A DNA stretch of 64,000 nucleotides, taken from assembly GCF_014698935.1 (NCBI RefSeq), contig NZ_JACVMN010000001.1, positions 1,426,001-1,490,000 of the forward strand, given 5' to 3'. How positions within the stretch are numbered: position 1 is the stretch's first letter; each line of letters starts with the position of its first letter. The notes below the pieces were generated by a model, which was not told where the DNA came from, ran no database searches, and saw nothing but the letters and a program-made list of their open reading frames with translations. Of this stretch, positions 17,899-27,687 are shown one piece after another. The translations under genes and the position numbers were made by a program. Source of the DNA: Flagellimonas sp. S3867 (GTDB lineage Bacteria > Bacteroidota > Bacteroidia > Flavobacteriales > Flavobacteriaceae).

Positions 17899-19701
17899 CT
17901 ATCGTCTCAATGAAAAATGGTTCTGAATGTATTTAGCAAAAACCCGGTTGCCACCGTTGTCCAAATAGGATAATTTGAACCAGTAATCCGTGGATGGCAA
18001 TGGTTTGCCTTTGAAGCTTCCGTCCCACCCTGGACTGAATTCGGTTAATTGTGCAATTAGTTTTCCATAACGGTCATAAATAGTGACAATTGGTGAGTTC
18101 AAAGCCGAAAGTCCATCTATTTGCCAAGATTCATTGAGTACATCGCCATTGGGTGAAAAAATAGGTAAAAATCCGACCACAACAATATTCTCCGTTACCT
18201 CTCCACATCCAAATAAATCTCGCATGGTTATGGTATGCATTCCTCCAGCAACATCTTCAAATACATTGCTTGATTGATAGGCACCGTTATCGATTCGATA
18301 TTCAAAATTACCTTGTGAATCTGTGAGAACGGTAACCTTGCTATTCGCTTGGAAATCCTCAACTTCCACATCGGTAATCATGGGAAGTTCAGACATATTC
18401 ACTTGAACTGTTCTACTTGCTTCACAATTTAACCCACCAATGGAATTTGTTACGGTCAACGTATATTCACCAGCCTGTGTAACGTTAATGCTCGGGGTAA
18501 GTTCCCCTGAACTCCAAGCATAAGAATATGCAGGGTTGGGTGCGGTTTCACCTATGATGATACCGCTCGAATTTTCACACAGAGTTGTCTCATCAGCAAA
18601 AGTTAACTCAGGAGACACAACAGCATTGATGCTAAAACTTTCCGAAGCATCATAACAATCTGGATTCGTCAATGAGTAAATCCTTATAAAAATATTTTCT
18701 TGACCTGGATTCTTTAAAAATTGTTTCGATATGGGGTTTAATCCAGTCATCGCATCCGTTTGGGTGTGATGATAACTTACCATGAACTCGTCAGGGTTCT
18801 GCGCCCCCAATGCTTCGCTATCTTTTGTTTCCAAATCGAAAATCATTCCCGAAGTATGGCAGAACAGCTCATCAGAAACAACATTGGTGATTGGTATGGG
18901 ATTAAAAACCGCCTGTACGTCGCTGATAATATTTCCTGTTGGCGTAATTACAACCACTCGGTATTGGGCAGAAGTTGTCACGTTCATCGTGGGATTAGTT
19001 TCTGCAGGAATCAGTTGAAAACCACTTCCCGTATCACTATACCACTCGTAAGCTGTAGCTCCCACCGTTGTTGCATCCAAATTCACCGTATCTCCTTCAC
19101 AAGCTGCAATAGGTGCGCCCAAAAGATTGTTTATAATGGAACAGTCCAATGCATCTGTTGGGTTGGTCGTAAAAATATCACCTGTAAACTGGATTGAAAA
19201 ACCAGAATTTACGTTGCTGAAATTATTGATGAACAGATAGTAATCCTCTCCCGCATTTACTTGAAGCCAATCTTCAAAATGTACGGAGTTCGCGTTCCCG
19301 GTTGGATCCTCACCCACTCCGATAAATGAGATGTTGTCGCTATTATCAAAGAAATTACAGCGAACAGGATCTCCCAAAGTATTACAATCGCTAGTCCTGT
19401 ATAGTGCAAAATCCCAATCTTCACTGCTATCATGGCCAATATTGAAGCCTAATTCACCAGCAGCCATGGTTCGAAATCGATACCAGACCGAATTGGATTC
19501 TATAGAACCTGAAGTTGTCTGCTCCAAACACCCACTTGATGAGGCACCGTTGAAGTCATCCACGCCATATCCATTAGAACCACCATTGACCGGTGTGTTG
19601 TTACAAATAGGGATAGCACCACCACAATCGGGTGATACCTGTGAAAGGGCCACCTGGCTATAAAAAGCCATTATTAGGGTTGCTGCGACTAATCTCACCA
19701 T
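17899..19701 (-). CDS. T9SS type B sorting domain protein (paralogue 2)
   Basis: 600 residues with the same plan as the next gene downstream: signal peptide 1-20, N-terminal module (S-P-D-C-G-G-A-I-P-I-C, S-V-W-Y-R-F-R, Y-Y-L-F-I-N-N), two or more Ig/PKD-like segments (including E-Y-T-L-T-V-T-N), and a C-terminal type B sorting domain (P-I-F-S-P-N-G-D-V-L-N-E-S-W, I-Y-D-R-Y-G-K, W-D-G-S-F-K-G). PNGDV is a small departure from the usual PNGDG. It is divergent from folE and probably starts a two-gene transcript. An extra Ig-like module accounts for most of the length difference. Confidence 0.88.
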   Translation of the reverse strand: MVRLVAATLIMAFYSQVALSQVSPDCGGAIPICNNTPVNGGSNGYGVDDFNGASSSGCLEQTTSGSIESNSVWYRFRTMAAGELGFNIGHDSSEDWDFALYRTSDCNTLGDPVRCNFFDNSDNISFIGVGEDPTGNANSVHFEDWLQVNAGEDYYLFINNFSNVNSGFSIQFTGDIFTTNPTDALDCSIINNLLGAPIAACEGDTVNLDATTVGATAYEWYSDTGSGFQLIPAETNPTMNVTTSAQYRVVVITPTGNIISDVQAVFNPIPITNVVSDELFCHTSGMIFDLETKDSEALGAQNPDEFMVSYHHTQTDAMTGLNPISKQFLKNPGQENIFIRIYSLTNPDCYDASESFSINAVVSPELTFADETTLCENSSGIIIGETAPNPAYSYAWSSGELTPSINVTQAGEYTLTVTNSIGGLNCEASRTVQVNMSELPMITDVEVEDFQANSKVTVLTDSQGNFEYRIDNGAYQSSNVFEDVAGGMHTITMRDLFGCGEVTENIVVVGFLPIFSPNGDVLNESWQIDGLSALNSPIVTIYDRYGKLIAQLTEFSPGWDGSFKGKPLPSTDYWFKLSYLDNGGNRVFAKYIQNHFSLRR

Positions 19702-19807
19702 AAACTATTGTAGGTTTGGGCATTATAAAAGTAAATCAGCCATTTCCTTAACAATAATTTATGTTGTCAAAGTATACATACCAGATGTTAAATAGTACAT
19801 TAATGTA

Positions 19808-19815
19808 TATCTTTG
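19808..19815 (+). promoter_or_regulatory. -7 box of the folE promoter
   Basis: TATCTTTG matches TAnnTTTG exactly, 19 bp before the folE ATG. No well-placed TTG at -33. Confidence 0.55.
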
Positions 19816-19834
19816 CTTCCTTGAAGAAACAGCA

Positions 19835-20515
19835 ATGAAACTAGAGCAGGCTTTGGAAGAACAGTATGAGGAAAGAGGTGACGACCACGTTGGCTCTTCA
19901 ACGGAAACCCCTATTAGGGATGATGCTTTTGTATTGAGCGATGAAGAAAAGATAGAAAGAATACAAAGTAGCGTTCGCGAAATTATGCTTACGCTAGGTC
20001 TTGATTTGGATGATGACAGTTTGAACGGAACTCCTAAAAGAGTTGCCAAAATGTTCGTCAATGAGATTTTTGGTGGCTTGCACCCAAAACGCAAACCAAA
20101 ACCCTCAACATTCCAGAATAAATACAAATACGGCGAAATGCTGGTTGAAAAGAACATTACCGTTTATTCGACCTGTGAACATCATTTATTGCCTATCGTT
20201 GGCAAAGCACATATCGCCTATATCTCAGGAGGAACAGTGATTGGTCTCTCCAAAATGAACCGAATTGTGGATTACTACGCTAAACGCCCACAAGTCCAGG
20301 AACGATTGAACATACAGATTGTAAAAGAACTTCAAAAAGCTTTAGGCACTGAAGATGTAGCTTGTGTAATTGATGCAAAACACCTTTGTGTAAACTCCAG
20401 GGGAATCCGAGATGTAGATAGTAGCACTGTTACCGCCGAATATGGAGGCAAATTCAAGGATGAAGCTGTTAGAAGGGAATTTTTGGACTACATCAACCTA
20501 GATACTGAGTTTTAA
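19835..20515 (+). CDS. folE: GTP cyclohydrolase I
   Basis: Converts GTP to dihydroneopterin triphosphate, the first step of folate (tetrahydropterin) synthesis. 226 residues, normal for the type IA zinc enzyme. Zinc ligands are present: Cys114 and His117 in STCEHHLLP and Cys185 in HLCVNSRG, with the spacing of the E. coli enzyme. The N-terminal 40 residues are acidic and variable. It lies 14 bp before cysS, so the two form an operon starting at the TATCTTTG promoter. Confidence 0.96.
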   Translation: MKLEQALEEQYEERGDDHVGSSTETPIRDDAFVLSDEEKIERIQSSVREIMLTLGLDLDDDSLNGTPKRVAKMFVNEIFGGLHPKRKPKPSTFQNKYKYGEMLVEKNITVYSTCEHHLLPIVGKAHIAYISGGTVIGLSKMNRIVDYYAKRPQVQERLNIQIVKELQKALGTEDVACVIDAKHLCVNSRGIRDVDSSTVTAEYGGKFKDEAVRREFLDYINLDTEF

Positions 20516-20529
20516 TCCTAAGCTTTTCA

Positions 20530-22014
20530 ATGCAACTTTACAAAAACCACACCCTAAGAGTACACAATTCACTTACAGGAAAAAAAGAGGTTTTCAAACC
20601 CATAAATGAAGGCCATATTGGTATGTATGTCTGCGGACCTACGGTATATAGCAATGTGCACCTTGGAAATTGCCGTACGTTCATGTCTTTTGATATGATT
20701 TTCCGCTATTTCAAACATTTAGGGTTTAAAGTACGCTATGTTCGAAATATCACAGACGCTGGGCATTTGGAAAATGATGCGGATGAGGGCGAGGACAAAA
20801 TCGCCAAAAAGGCCAAATTGGAACAAATTGAGCCCATGGAAGTAGTACAGCGGTATACCGTTGATTTTCATGAAACACTGCAAAAGTTCAATTTTTTACC
20901 CCCAAGCATTGAACCCACGGCTACGGGTCATATCATTGAACAAATTGAGATTATCAAAGAAATCATTGAAAATGGCTATGCTTATGAAGTAAATGGTTCG
21001 GTTTACTTTGACGTTCCCAAGTTCAATGAGAGTAATGACTATGGCAAACTCAGTGGAAGAAAACTTGAGGATATGATTGCCAACACCCGTGAGTTGACTG
21101 CACAGGGTGATAAAAAAAGTCCGCAAGATTTTGCCCTTTGGAAAAAAGCAGAGCCTCAACATATAATGAGATGGCCCTCACCTTGGGGAGATGGTTTCCC
21201 AGGATGGCATTTAGAGTGCACCGCCATGAGTACCAAATATTTAGGTGAAACTTTTGACATTCACGGAGGTGGAATGGATTTAAAATTTCCGCATCACGAA
21301 TGTGAAATTGCACAATCCGAAGCGAGTACTGGAAAATCTCCTGTCAAATACTGGTTGCATACCAATATGTTGACCTTGAATGGAAAAAAAATGTCCAAAT
21401 CCACAGGAAATAACATCTATCCTTCGGAAATGTTCACTGGCGAGAACGACATCATGAGCAAGGCATATTCCCCTGCCGTAGTTCGATTTTTTATGATGCA
21501 GGCGCACTATACCAGTATTTTGGATCTTAGTGATGATGCACTTCAGGCATCGGAAAAAGGATACTATCGATTAATGGATGCTCTGGAATGCGTTGATTCG
21601 CTAAAAACAGGAGCAACTTCAGATTTTGACTATAAAGCATGGCAGCAAAAGTGTTATGATGCCATGAATGATGATTTTAATACGCCCATCCTAATTGCAC
21701 ATCTTTTTGAGGCCGTAAAGCGCATCAACCTGATTAAGGAAGGAAAAGAAAGCATCATCAAAGAAGATAAATCCTTGTTACAGACTACGCTAAACAATTT
21801 TGTCCATGACATTTTGGGTGTGGAAAATCAAAAGACGACTAAAGATGATACCAGTGCGCTAAGCGGAGTAATGGAATTGTTGATTGAGTTGCGTAACGAG
21901 GCCCGAGCAAACAAGGATTTTGCAACCTCAGATAAAATTAGAGATGAACTTACCGCTTTGGGCATCCAACTTAAAGACGGCAAGGAAGGAACAACTTTCA
22001 GCACTAATCAGTAA
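20530..22014 (+). CDS. cysS: Cysteinyl-tRNA synthetase
   Basis: Class I synthetase charging tRNA-Cys. 494 residues. The HIGH signature appears as HLGNCRTF near residue 40, preceded by the zinc cysteine in CGPTVY. Further zinc ligands lie in [15 protein letters not shown], and the KMSKS loop is intact in KKMSKSTGN near residue 285. Length and motif order are complete. It is the second gene after folE (14-bp gap) and is followed by yidD after 26 bp. Confidence 0.97.
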   Translation: MQLYKNHTLRVHNSLTGKKEVFKPINEGHIGMYVCGPTVYSNVHLGNCRTFMSFDMIFRYFKHLGFKVRYVRNITDAGHLENDADEGEDKIAKKAKLEQIEPMEVVQRYTVDFHETLQKFNFLPPSIEPTATGHIIEQIEIIKEIIENGYAYEVNGSVYFDVPKFNESNDYGKLSGRKLEDMIANTRELTAQGDKKSPQDFALWKKAEPQHIMRWPSPWGDGFPGWHLECTAMSTKYLGETFDIHGGGMDLKFPHHECEIAQSEASTGKSPVKYWLHTNMLTLNGKKMSKSTGNNIYPSEMFTGENDIMSKAYSPAVVRFFMMQAHYTSILDLSDDALQASEKGYYRLMDALECVDSLKTGATSDFDYKAWQQKCYDAMNDDFNTPILIAHLFEAVKRINLIKEGKESIIKEDKSLLQTTLNNFVHDILGVENQKTTKDDTSALSGVMELLIELRNEARANKDFATSDKIRDELTALGIQLKDGKEGTTFSTNQ

Positions 22015-22040
22015 TCACAAAACCATACAGAACTAGGAGA

Positions 22041-22268
22041 ATGACATTTAAGAAAATCCTTATTGCTCCCTTTGTTCTCTTGGTCAAACTGTACCAGCTT
22101 TTAATTTCACCGCTAACACCTGCAACCTGTCGTTATTCCCCAACCTGTTCCGCTTATACCTTAGAAGCATTAGAAAAGCATGGGCTTTTTAAAGGAGGGT
22201 GGCTATCCATAAAACGGATTTTTAGCTGTCATCCCTGGGGCGGTAAAGGGTATGATCCGGTTCCCTAA
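22041..22268 (+). CDS. yidD: Membrane protein insertion efficiency factor YidD
   Basis: A 75-residue protein with an amphipathic N-terminal helix ([18 protein letters not shown]) and the cysteine-bearing motif [15 protein letters not shown], followed by [13 protein letters not shown], which defines the family. It assists YidC/Sec insertion of inner-membrane proteins. Here it is in the cysS transcript rather than in the rnpA-yidC cluster. Confidence 0.95.
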   Translation: MTFKKILIAPFVLLVKLYQLLISPLTPATCRYSPTCSAYTLEALEKHGLFKGGWLSIKRIFSCHPWGGKGYDPVP

Positions 22269-22380
22269 ATAAGAACAGTAATTAAGTTCAAACACAAAGT
22301 TTACGCTTCAATATCTAAAATTATTATAATCCAACCATCTTACCGCTCAAAGTAATTATCTTAGACCAAAATTTTACTGG

Positions 22381-23316
22381 ATGTACTTCTTAGGCTTTAA
22401 TTGGAATCCCGACGGCACCTTGCTAAAACTGGGTTTTATTCAACTTAAATATTACAACCTTTTGTGGATTGCCGCTTTTTTGGTTGGCTGGGTTATCATA
22501 AAACGCATCTTTTTGAATGAAAAAAAGACCATCCAGCAAGTGGATTCGCTTTTCATTTATGGCCTTGTCTCTATTATGTTAGGAGCTCGGTTGGGACACG
22601 TGATATTTTACCAACCTGAGCTTTTCAGTCAAGACCCTTTATCCATTTTGCTGCCCATTAGGACAGTTCCAGAGTTTGAATTCACAGGATTTGCTGGTTT
22701 GGCTAGTCATGGCGCCACCATTGCCGCAATAGTCGGTGTCTGGCTGTATTGCAGAAAATGGAAGGACATTAAAATGTTATGGCTTCTTGATAAAATGGTA
22801 ATTCCATCTGCCATTGGTGCCAGTTTTGTGCGTTTAGGTAATTTTTTCAATTCCGAAATCAATGGAAAAGAAGTTAAGGAGTCTTTTGCGTTTGCGGTTC
22901 GATTTATTCGAGATTCGGATGACATGCCCGCATCTAAAGCTATAGCACTGACAAAAGAAAAATCGGTGAGCGCTGCCTATAAAGCTATCGAAAACAAACC
23001 GGAATTTGCATCCATATTGGAATCCATCCCCTATCGTCATCCGGCCCAATTGTACGAGGCCATATGTTACTTTTTCGTGTTTATTCTATTGTACAAATTG
23101 TACTGGAAAACAGATAAAAAGAACAAAACCGGTTATCTCTTTGGCCTATTTATGGTTTGTTTGTGGACCGTACGTTTCGTTGTGGAATATTTCAAAAAGA
23201 GTCAAGGTGGTTTCGAAGAATCATTAGGATTTCTTTCAACAGGACAATGGCTTAGTATTCCCATGATCTTCGTTGGACTCTACTTTATGTTCAGGCCTTC
23301 ACCCCAAAAACAATAA
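22381..23316 (+). CDS. lgt: Prolipoprotein diacylglyceryl transferase
   Basis: An inner-membrane enzyme that moves a diacylglyceryl group from phosphatidylglycerol to the lipobox cysteine, the first step of lipoprotein maturation. 311 residues with about seven helices. The Lgt signature is visible as V-R-L-G-N-F-F-N-S-E-I-N-G near residue 150. An extension of about 50 residues follows it, usual in Bacteroidota Lgt. A H-P-A-Q-L-Y-E motif near residue 220 is conserved in the family. The many lipoproteins in this window depend on it. It is followed closely by DUF192. Confidence 0.95.
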   Translation: MYFLGFNWNPDGTLLKLGFIQLKYYNLLWIAAFLVGWVIIKRIFLNEKKTIQQVDSLFIYGLVSIMLGARLGHVIFYQPELFSQDPLSILLPIRTVPEFEFTGFAGLASHGATIAAIVGVWLYCRKWKDIKMLWLLDKMVIPSAIGASFVRLGNFFNSEINGKEVKESFAFAVRFIRDSDDMPASKAIALTKEKSVSAAYKAIENKPEFASILESIPYRHPAQLYEAICYFFVFILLYKLYWKTDKKNKTGYLFGLFMVCLWTVRFVVEYFKKSQGGFEESLGFLSTGQWLSIPMIFVGLYFMFRPSPQKQ

Positions 23317-23326
23317 ACAATTGTCA

Positions 23327-23839
23327 ATGCTCAAATATCAATCGAAAATGCTTATGTCCATGAGGGTTTTGGTGCTTTTCTTTTCAAGCTTTTTTATCGT
23401 TTCAAGTTGTAAAACAGAATCTAAAAAGGAAATAAAAACAGAAAACATAGCCTTCACTAAAGAAGGCGAACTGATGGTTTCATCAGCTGAAAATAATTCG
23501 AAGTTGGCCCAATTCGATATTGAGATTGCAGAAACCGAATATGAGACACAAACTGGTTTGATGTATCGTGACACCATGGAAGAAAATCAGGGAATGCTGT
23601 TCATTTTTGATGATGTGGCAATGCATTCATTTTATATGAAGAACACCCATTTTGCGCTGGACATCATCTATATTGATGAAAACTTAAAGATTGCCAGTTT
23701 CCAAAAAAACGCAAAACCGTTTGACGAGACGGGATTGTCTTCAGGAATTCCAATAAAATATGTACTGGAAATCAATGCAGGGCTATCGGATAAAATGGGA
23801 TTAACGGTCGGTGATAGTATTTCCTATAACAAACTGTAA
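23327..23839 (+). CDS. DUF192 family lipoprotein
   Basis: From ATG 23327 the product has 170 residues with lipobox FIVSSC (Cys28). Internal ATGs at 23348, 23354 and 23360 are possible, and an upstream in-frame start inside lgt is unlikely because it would spoil the signal peptide. The DUF192 domain covers about 60-165 with motifs G-L-M-Y-R-D-T-M, G-M-L-F-I-F and H-S-F-Y-M-K-N-T. The family is periplasmic and of unknown function. It is 10 bp after lgt and its TAA shares the A with the ATG of the next gene. Confidence 0.88.
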   Translation: MLKYQSKMLMSMRVLVLFFSSFFIVSSCKTESKKEIKTENIAFTKEGELMVSSAENNSKLAQFDIEIAETEYETQTGLMYRDTMEENQGMLFIFDDVAMHSFYMKNTHFALDIIYIDENLKIASFQKNAKPFDETGLSSGIPIKYVLEINAGLSDKMGLTVGDSISYNKL

Positions 23840-24363
23840 TGCCCAATTACCTTTTAGAAAACCAAACCACCGAACGATTACATTTCCGAAAAATCCTTAC
23901 TTCGGATTTTGATGCCTGGCTTCCGTTTTATCTCGACCCAAAATCCACACAATTCTGGGATGGACTTCCATCAGATCCAGTTAAAGCTTGCACAGATCAG
24001 TTTGAACGTATTTTTGAAAGATATGAAGAAGGGTCTGGCGGTATGAACGCACTTATTCTAAAAGAAACAGGGCAATTGGTGGGAATCTGTGGTCTTTTGG
24101 TGCAAACAGTGGATGAAATTGAAGAATTGGAAATCGGTTACTCCGTTCTACCAAAATTCTGGCAGCAGGGTTTCGCCATTGAAGCCGCACAAAAATGCAG
24201 AACCTTTGCTTTTGACAACAATTTTGCCCCTTCTTTGATTTCCATAATTCATGTAGACAACATCCCTTCCCAAAAAGTGGCCAAAAAAAATGGTATGCAT
24301 TTGGACAAAACAACCAATTACAAAGACAATCCTGTTCATATTTTTAGGGTAAATCAAGGATAA
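23839..24363 (+). CDS. GNAT N-acetyltransferase, RimJ/RimL-like
   Basis: A 174-residue acetyl-CoA-dependent acetyltransferase. The R-L-x-F-R-K-I start, G-Q-L-V-G-I-C-G-L core strand, E-I-G-Y-S-V-L-P-K-F-W-Q-Q-G-F-A-I-E-A motif and N-I-P-S-Q-K-V-A-K-K-N-G-M form the usual RimJ/RimL-type order. The substrate could be a ribosomal protein N-terminus or a small amine and cannot be fixed. Its start codon overlaps the DUF192 stop (TAATG), so translation is coupled. Confidence 0.85.
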   Translation: MPNYLLENQTTERLHFRKILTSDFDAWLPFYLDPKSTQFWDGLPSDPVKACTDQFERIFERYEEGSGGMNALILKETGQLVGICGLLVQTVDEIEELEIGYSVLPKFWQQGFAIEAAQKCRTFAFDNNFAPSLISIIHVDNIPSQKVAKKNGMHLDKTTNYKDNPVHIFRVNQG

Positions 24364-24366
24364 TCT

Positions 24367-24374
24367 TAAATTTG
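24367..24374 (+). promoter_or_regulatory. Possible internal -7 box before the double ABC ATPase gene
   Basis: TAAATTTG matches TAnnTTTG and lies 22 bp before the ATG at 24397. It could give the downstream genes their own transcript. Confidence 0.35.
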
Positions 24375-24396
24375 AAATCCACAGCACTATATCTGG

Positions 24397-25656
24397 ATGA
24401 ACCCAACCAAAAACTACGCAATACTGATCGATAACAAATCCCAAGTCAAAAGTTTGGTTTCCGATGTATTGAATGGTTTTCCTATATCCGCATTTGAAAA
24501 TTTAGAAGGTAAAAAGGGGTTGCTTTTTTCCAGGTCCGAGATTGAACGTTTTATGGATGAGGAAGAACGACATGACACCAAAATAATTACAAAAGCATCT
24601 TCCCAGTCCTTAAAATCCATGAGCAGCGGTGAGCAGAAAAAGGCATTGCTAAGATATCTTCTAGAACAAAAGCCTGAATTTTTGGTATTGGTTAATCCCT
24701 ATGACAATCTGGATGTTGCCACTCAAGCCTATCTAAAAGAAAAGTTGATCTCTACTTCAAGTTCAATCCCTTTGATTCAAATAGTGAGTAGGTTGGATGA
24801 CATTCTTCCTATCACTACCGATTTTTTTAAACTGGCGCAAAGTGAACTTTGCTCCTACTCCAGTGCCAGCGTATTTTGGGAAGAAAACACCAAAAAAATC
24901 AACCAGTTTACTGAAATCATTCCCCCGCCCATAGTGCCAATTACAGTTGATGGTACTGAACTGGTCAATTTCAATAATGTTTCAGTGAGTTTCGATGGGC
25001 GCCAAGTACTGGATGAAATCACTTGGACCATTAAAAAAGGAGAGTTTTGGCAACTTATTGGCCCCAATGGCAGTGGCAAAACCACTATGTTATCCATGAT
25101 TACCGGTGACAGTCATAAAGGCTACGGGCAAAACCTTACCTTGTTTGGGCAAAAGAAAGGAAGTGGCGAAAGTGTTTGGGATTTGAAGGAAAAAATAGGG
25201 TATTTCACTCCCGCAATGACCGACAAATTCAATGGCTATCACACTTTGGAAAATATGGTGATTTCCGGAATTTATGATTCTGTCGGTCTTTATAACAAAG
25301 CGTCCGATCAGGCGCGGCTCTTGGCGCATTCCTGGGTAAAGCTTTTGCATTTGGAAGAGAAAAGAAACAAACAGTTTCTAAATCTTACCGCTGGTGAAAA
25401 ACGGTTGGTCATGACCGCCAGGGCTATGATCAAACATCCACCTCTCCTCATTTTAGATGAGCCTACCGCTGGCCTGGACGATGAAAATGCGGCACTATTT
25501 GTTTCCTTGGTCAATAAAATTGCGCAGGAAAGCGACACCGCCATTGTTTTTGTATCACACAGAAAAGAAATTGGATTGGAACCCCATTTTAATTACATTT
25601 TGGAGATGAACCAGACGGGGTCCACCGGCAAAGCACAGCTACATGGAGATAATTAA
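24397..25656 (+). CDS. Tandem ABC ATPase with degenerate first half (ModF/PhrA-like)
   Basis: 419 residues and no membrane segments. The second half (about 185-415) is an intact ABC domain: Walker A GPNGSGKTT near 225, a signature LTAGEKR near 330, and Walker B LLILDEPTAGLD. The first half keeps a signature-like MSSGEQKKALLRYLL near residue 75 and a D-loop-like stretch, but has no Walker A, and the Walker B region reads LVLVNPYDNLD, without the Asp-Glu pair. The layout recalls ModF/PhrA, cytosolic double ATPases of unclear function. There is no permease or molybdate gene nearby. It overlaps the next gene by 14 bp. Confidence 0.82.
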   Translation: MNPTKNYAILIDNKSQVKSLVSDVLNGFPISAFENLEGKKGLLFSRSEIERFMDEEERHDTKIITKASSQSLKSMSSGEQKKALLRYLLEQKPEFLVLVNPYDNLDVATQAYLKEKLISTSSSIPLIQIVSRLDDILPITTDFFKLAQSELCSYSSASVFWEENTKKINQFTEIIPPPIVPITVDGTELVNFNNVSVSFDGRQVLDEITWTIKKGEFWQLIGPNGSGKTTMLSMITGDSHKGYGQNLTLFGQKKGSGESVWDLKEKIGYFTPAMTDKFNGYHTLENMVISGIYDSVGLYNKASDQARLLAHSWVKLLHLEEKRNKQFLNLTAGEKRLVMTARAMIKHPPLLILDEPTAGLDDENAALFVSLVNKIAQESDTAIVFVSHRKEIGLEPHFNYILEMNQTGSTGKAQLHGDN

Positions 25657-26155
25657 GGCCTCCCATTCCAACGCGGTCATTGTCGCTCTGTTGGCAAGGA
25701 TAACCTTCACAGAAACTTTTGGACATTATTTCCGGGACAAAACCGATTTGGAAAACTATTTGAGTCTCACCTTCAACGTGCAAAAACTAAAAAATAGCCT
25801 GACCAAACCCAACAATGTGTATTGGCTGGCATTTATCGATGGTCTTCCCGTGGGATATGCAAAACTTAAATTAAAATCCCCTTCCCCACTTATCAAAGAG
25901 CAAGATGTCTGTCAACTTCAAAAGATTTATGTGCTAAAAGATTTTCTATCCAAAAAAGTTGGGTTGACACTACAAAACGTTCTTCTTGAAGAAGCTAAAA
26001 GCAAAGCTTCAAAAATCTGGCTTTCCGTACTCAAAGAAAATTTGCGCGCCATTCGATTTTATGAAAAAAATGGATTTAAGAAAATAGGCGACCACGATTT
26101 TCAAATTGGAAAGGAGCATTTTGAGTTTCAGGCTATGTCCAAATCCCTGCTATAG
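25643..26155 (+). CDS. GNAT N-acetyltransferase
   Basis: A 170-residue acetyltransferase with the motif order T-F-x-E-T-F-G-H-Y-F near the start, P-V-G-Y-A-K-L-K-L, then the CoA-binding strand C-Q-L-Q-K-I-Y-V-L-K and the late L-S-V-L-K-E-N-L-R-A-I-R-F-Y-E-K-N-G-F-K. This is the polyamine/PaiA-like style of GNAT, but the substrate is open. The ATG lies 14 bp inside the ABC ATPase gene in another frame, so the two are translationally coupled. Confidence 0.85.
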   Translation: MEIIKASHSNAVIVALLARITFTETFGHYFRDKTDLENYLSLTFNVQKLKNSLTKPNNVYWLAFIDGLPVGYAKLKLKSPSPLIKEQDVCQLQKIYVLKDFLSKKVGLTLQNVLLEEAKSKASKIWLSVLKENLRAIRFYEKNGFKKIGDHDFQIGKEHFEFQAMSKSLL

Positions 26156-26217
26156 CATAAAATTGCAAATACACTTATCTTTATATTTCCCTACCCAAAA
26201 AGGTTAACGATAATATT

Positions 26218-27687
26218 ATGGACAGTAATTCCCTAGATTTTTCACTAAACGATTACAAAGCGCTTTTGGATAAAAGCAATGAGCTAGTCTTGCGCCAATT
26301 TGAAAATATCCATGAACGAAAAGGATACCATGACCATCCTCAATCTGCAGTGGAACAATGGTTTAACGAAGAACTGCCTGAACATGGCATGGATGCTTCA
26401 AAATTATTGGATGAAATTGAAGAAAAAGTACTGAACACTGCAACGGGTAATCTAGGGCCACATATGTACGCTTATGTAATGTCAGGTGGCAATCAAATTT
26501 CCATCATCGCCGAAAAATTGGCCACTACCATCAATCAAAATCAGACCAAATGGCATTTGGGGCCAGCTATGAATGAAATCGAGAAGCGGGTTATTAAATG
26601 GACAGCACAAATGCTCGGATTTACACCTGAAGCGGGGGGTGTATTGGTCAGTGGAGGGTCTGCCGCCAACCTAACTGGGATTACAGTTGGCAGGAACATT
26701 TTCTTTGAGAAAGAAGGCATTCGCGAAAAAGGTCTTTTTGGGCAAAAACCTTTTGTTGTTTATGCCTCCGAAGAAGTTCACAATTGTGTAGACAAAAGTG
26801 TGGAGTTGCTGGGTATTGGCAGTGATTATTTAAGAAAAATAAAAACTAACGATGTTTTCCAAATAGATTTGGAGTCTTTGGAGCAAGAAATAAAGCAAGA
26901 TATATTCAACGGACTGAGGCCATTTTGCATCATTGGAAATGCCGGCACTGTAAATACCGGAGCCATCGATGATTTAGATGCACTGGCGAATTTGGCTGAA
27001 AAATATGAGTTATGGTATCATGTTGATGGTGCCTATGGAGCTTTGGCTGCGGTGTTGGATGATTTAAAGTCAGAATACAAAGGAATGGAACGAGCAGATT
27101 CCATCGCTCTCGATTTTCATAAATGGTTATACCAACCTTTTGAAGCTGGTTGCACTTTGGTAAGAAATTGGGATAATCTTCGCAGAACGTATTACAAAAA
27201 AGCCGCATATCTGGATACGGAACTGGCCAACGATGGACATCGATTGGAGTTTAATGAGCATTATTTTCAGTTATCACGAAATGCCAAAGCATTCAAGGTC
27301 TGGATGAGTATAAAGGCCTACGGCATGCAACAGTTTAAAACCATGATCCAAAAAGATATTGATCTTACCCAATATCTGAACGAACAGGTTCGAAAGTCAG
27401 AGGATTTTGAATTGGTAGCCGATTCAAAGTTGGCCGTTTCCTGTTTTAGATACGTGGGCATGATGACCAACAAACAAGAAGTCGTAGAGTTCAATCATAA
27501 ACTTATGCCTGAACTTGAGAAAGATGGACGTGTATTTATTATGGGCACCACACTTAAAGGTGACTATGCCATTCGTGCTTGTTTGATCAACCATAGAAAG
27601 ACTTCAGAAACCATTGACTATTTATTGGATGCAATTCGCGATGTAGCCAAGAAAGTAGAAACCAAAACATTGAAACTCGAGCACTAA
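26218..27687 (+). CDS. PLP-dependent group II amino-acid decarboxylase
   Basis: 489 residues of the aromatic-amino-acid/glutamate decarboxylase superfamily. The PLP-binding region HVDGAYG (Asp270) and the Schiff-base lysine in DFHKWL (Lys302) are both present, and V-S-G-G-S-A-A-N-L forms the phosphate-binding loop near 145. It probably removes CO2 from an aromatic or acidic amino acid to give an amine; the exact substrate cannot be read. The stop codon overlaps the start of the TfoX-like gene (TAATG). Confidence 0.88.
   Translation: MDSNSLDFSLNDYKALLDKSNELVLRQFENIHERKGYHDHPQSAVEQWFNEELPEHGMDASKLLDEIEEKVLNTATGNLGPHMYAYVMSGGNQISIIAEKLATTINQNQTKWHLGPAMNEIEKRVIKWTAQMLGFTPEAGGVLVSGGSAANLTGITVGRNIFFEKEGIREKGLFGQKPFVVYASEEVHNCVDKSVELLGIGSDYLRKIKTNDVFQIDLESLEQEIKQDIFNGLRPFCIIGNAGTVNTGAIDDLDALANLAEKYELWYHVDGAYGALAAVLDDLKSEYKGMERADSIALDFHKWLYQPFEAGCTLVRNWDNLRRTYYKKAAYLDTELANDGHRLEFNEHYFQLSRNAKAFKVWMSIKAYGMQQFKTMIQKDIDLTQYLNEQVRKSEDFELVADSKLAVSCFRYVGMMTNKQEVVEFNHKLMPELEKDGRVFIMGTTLKGDYAIRACLINHRKTSETIDYLLDAIRDVAKKVETKTLKLEH

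Noticed and set aside
23273..23326. Start of the DUF192 gene inside lgt
   Set aside because: It would place 18 residues before the lipoprotein signal; ATG 23327 after the lgt stop is simpler.
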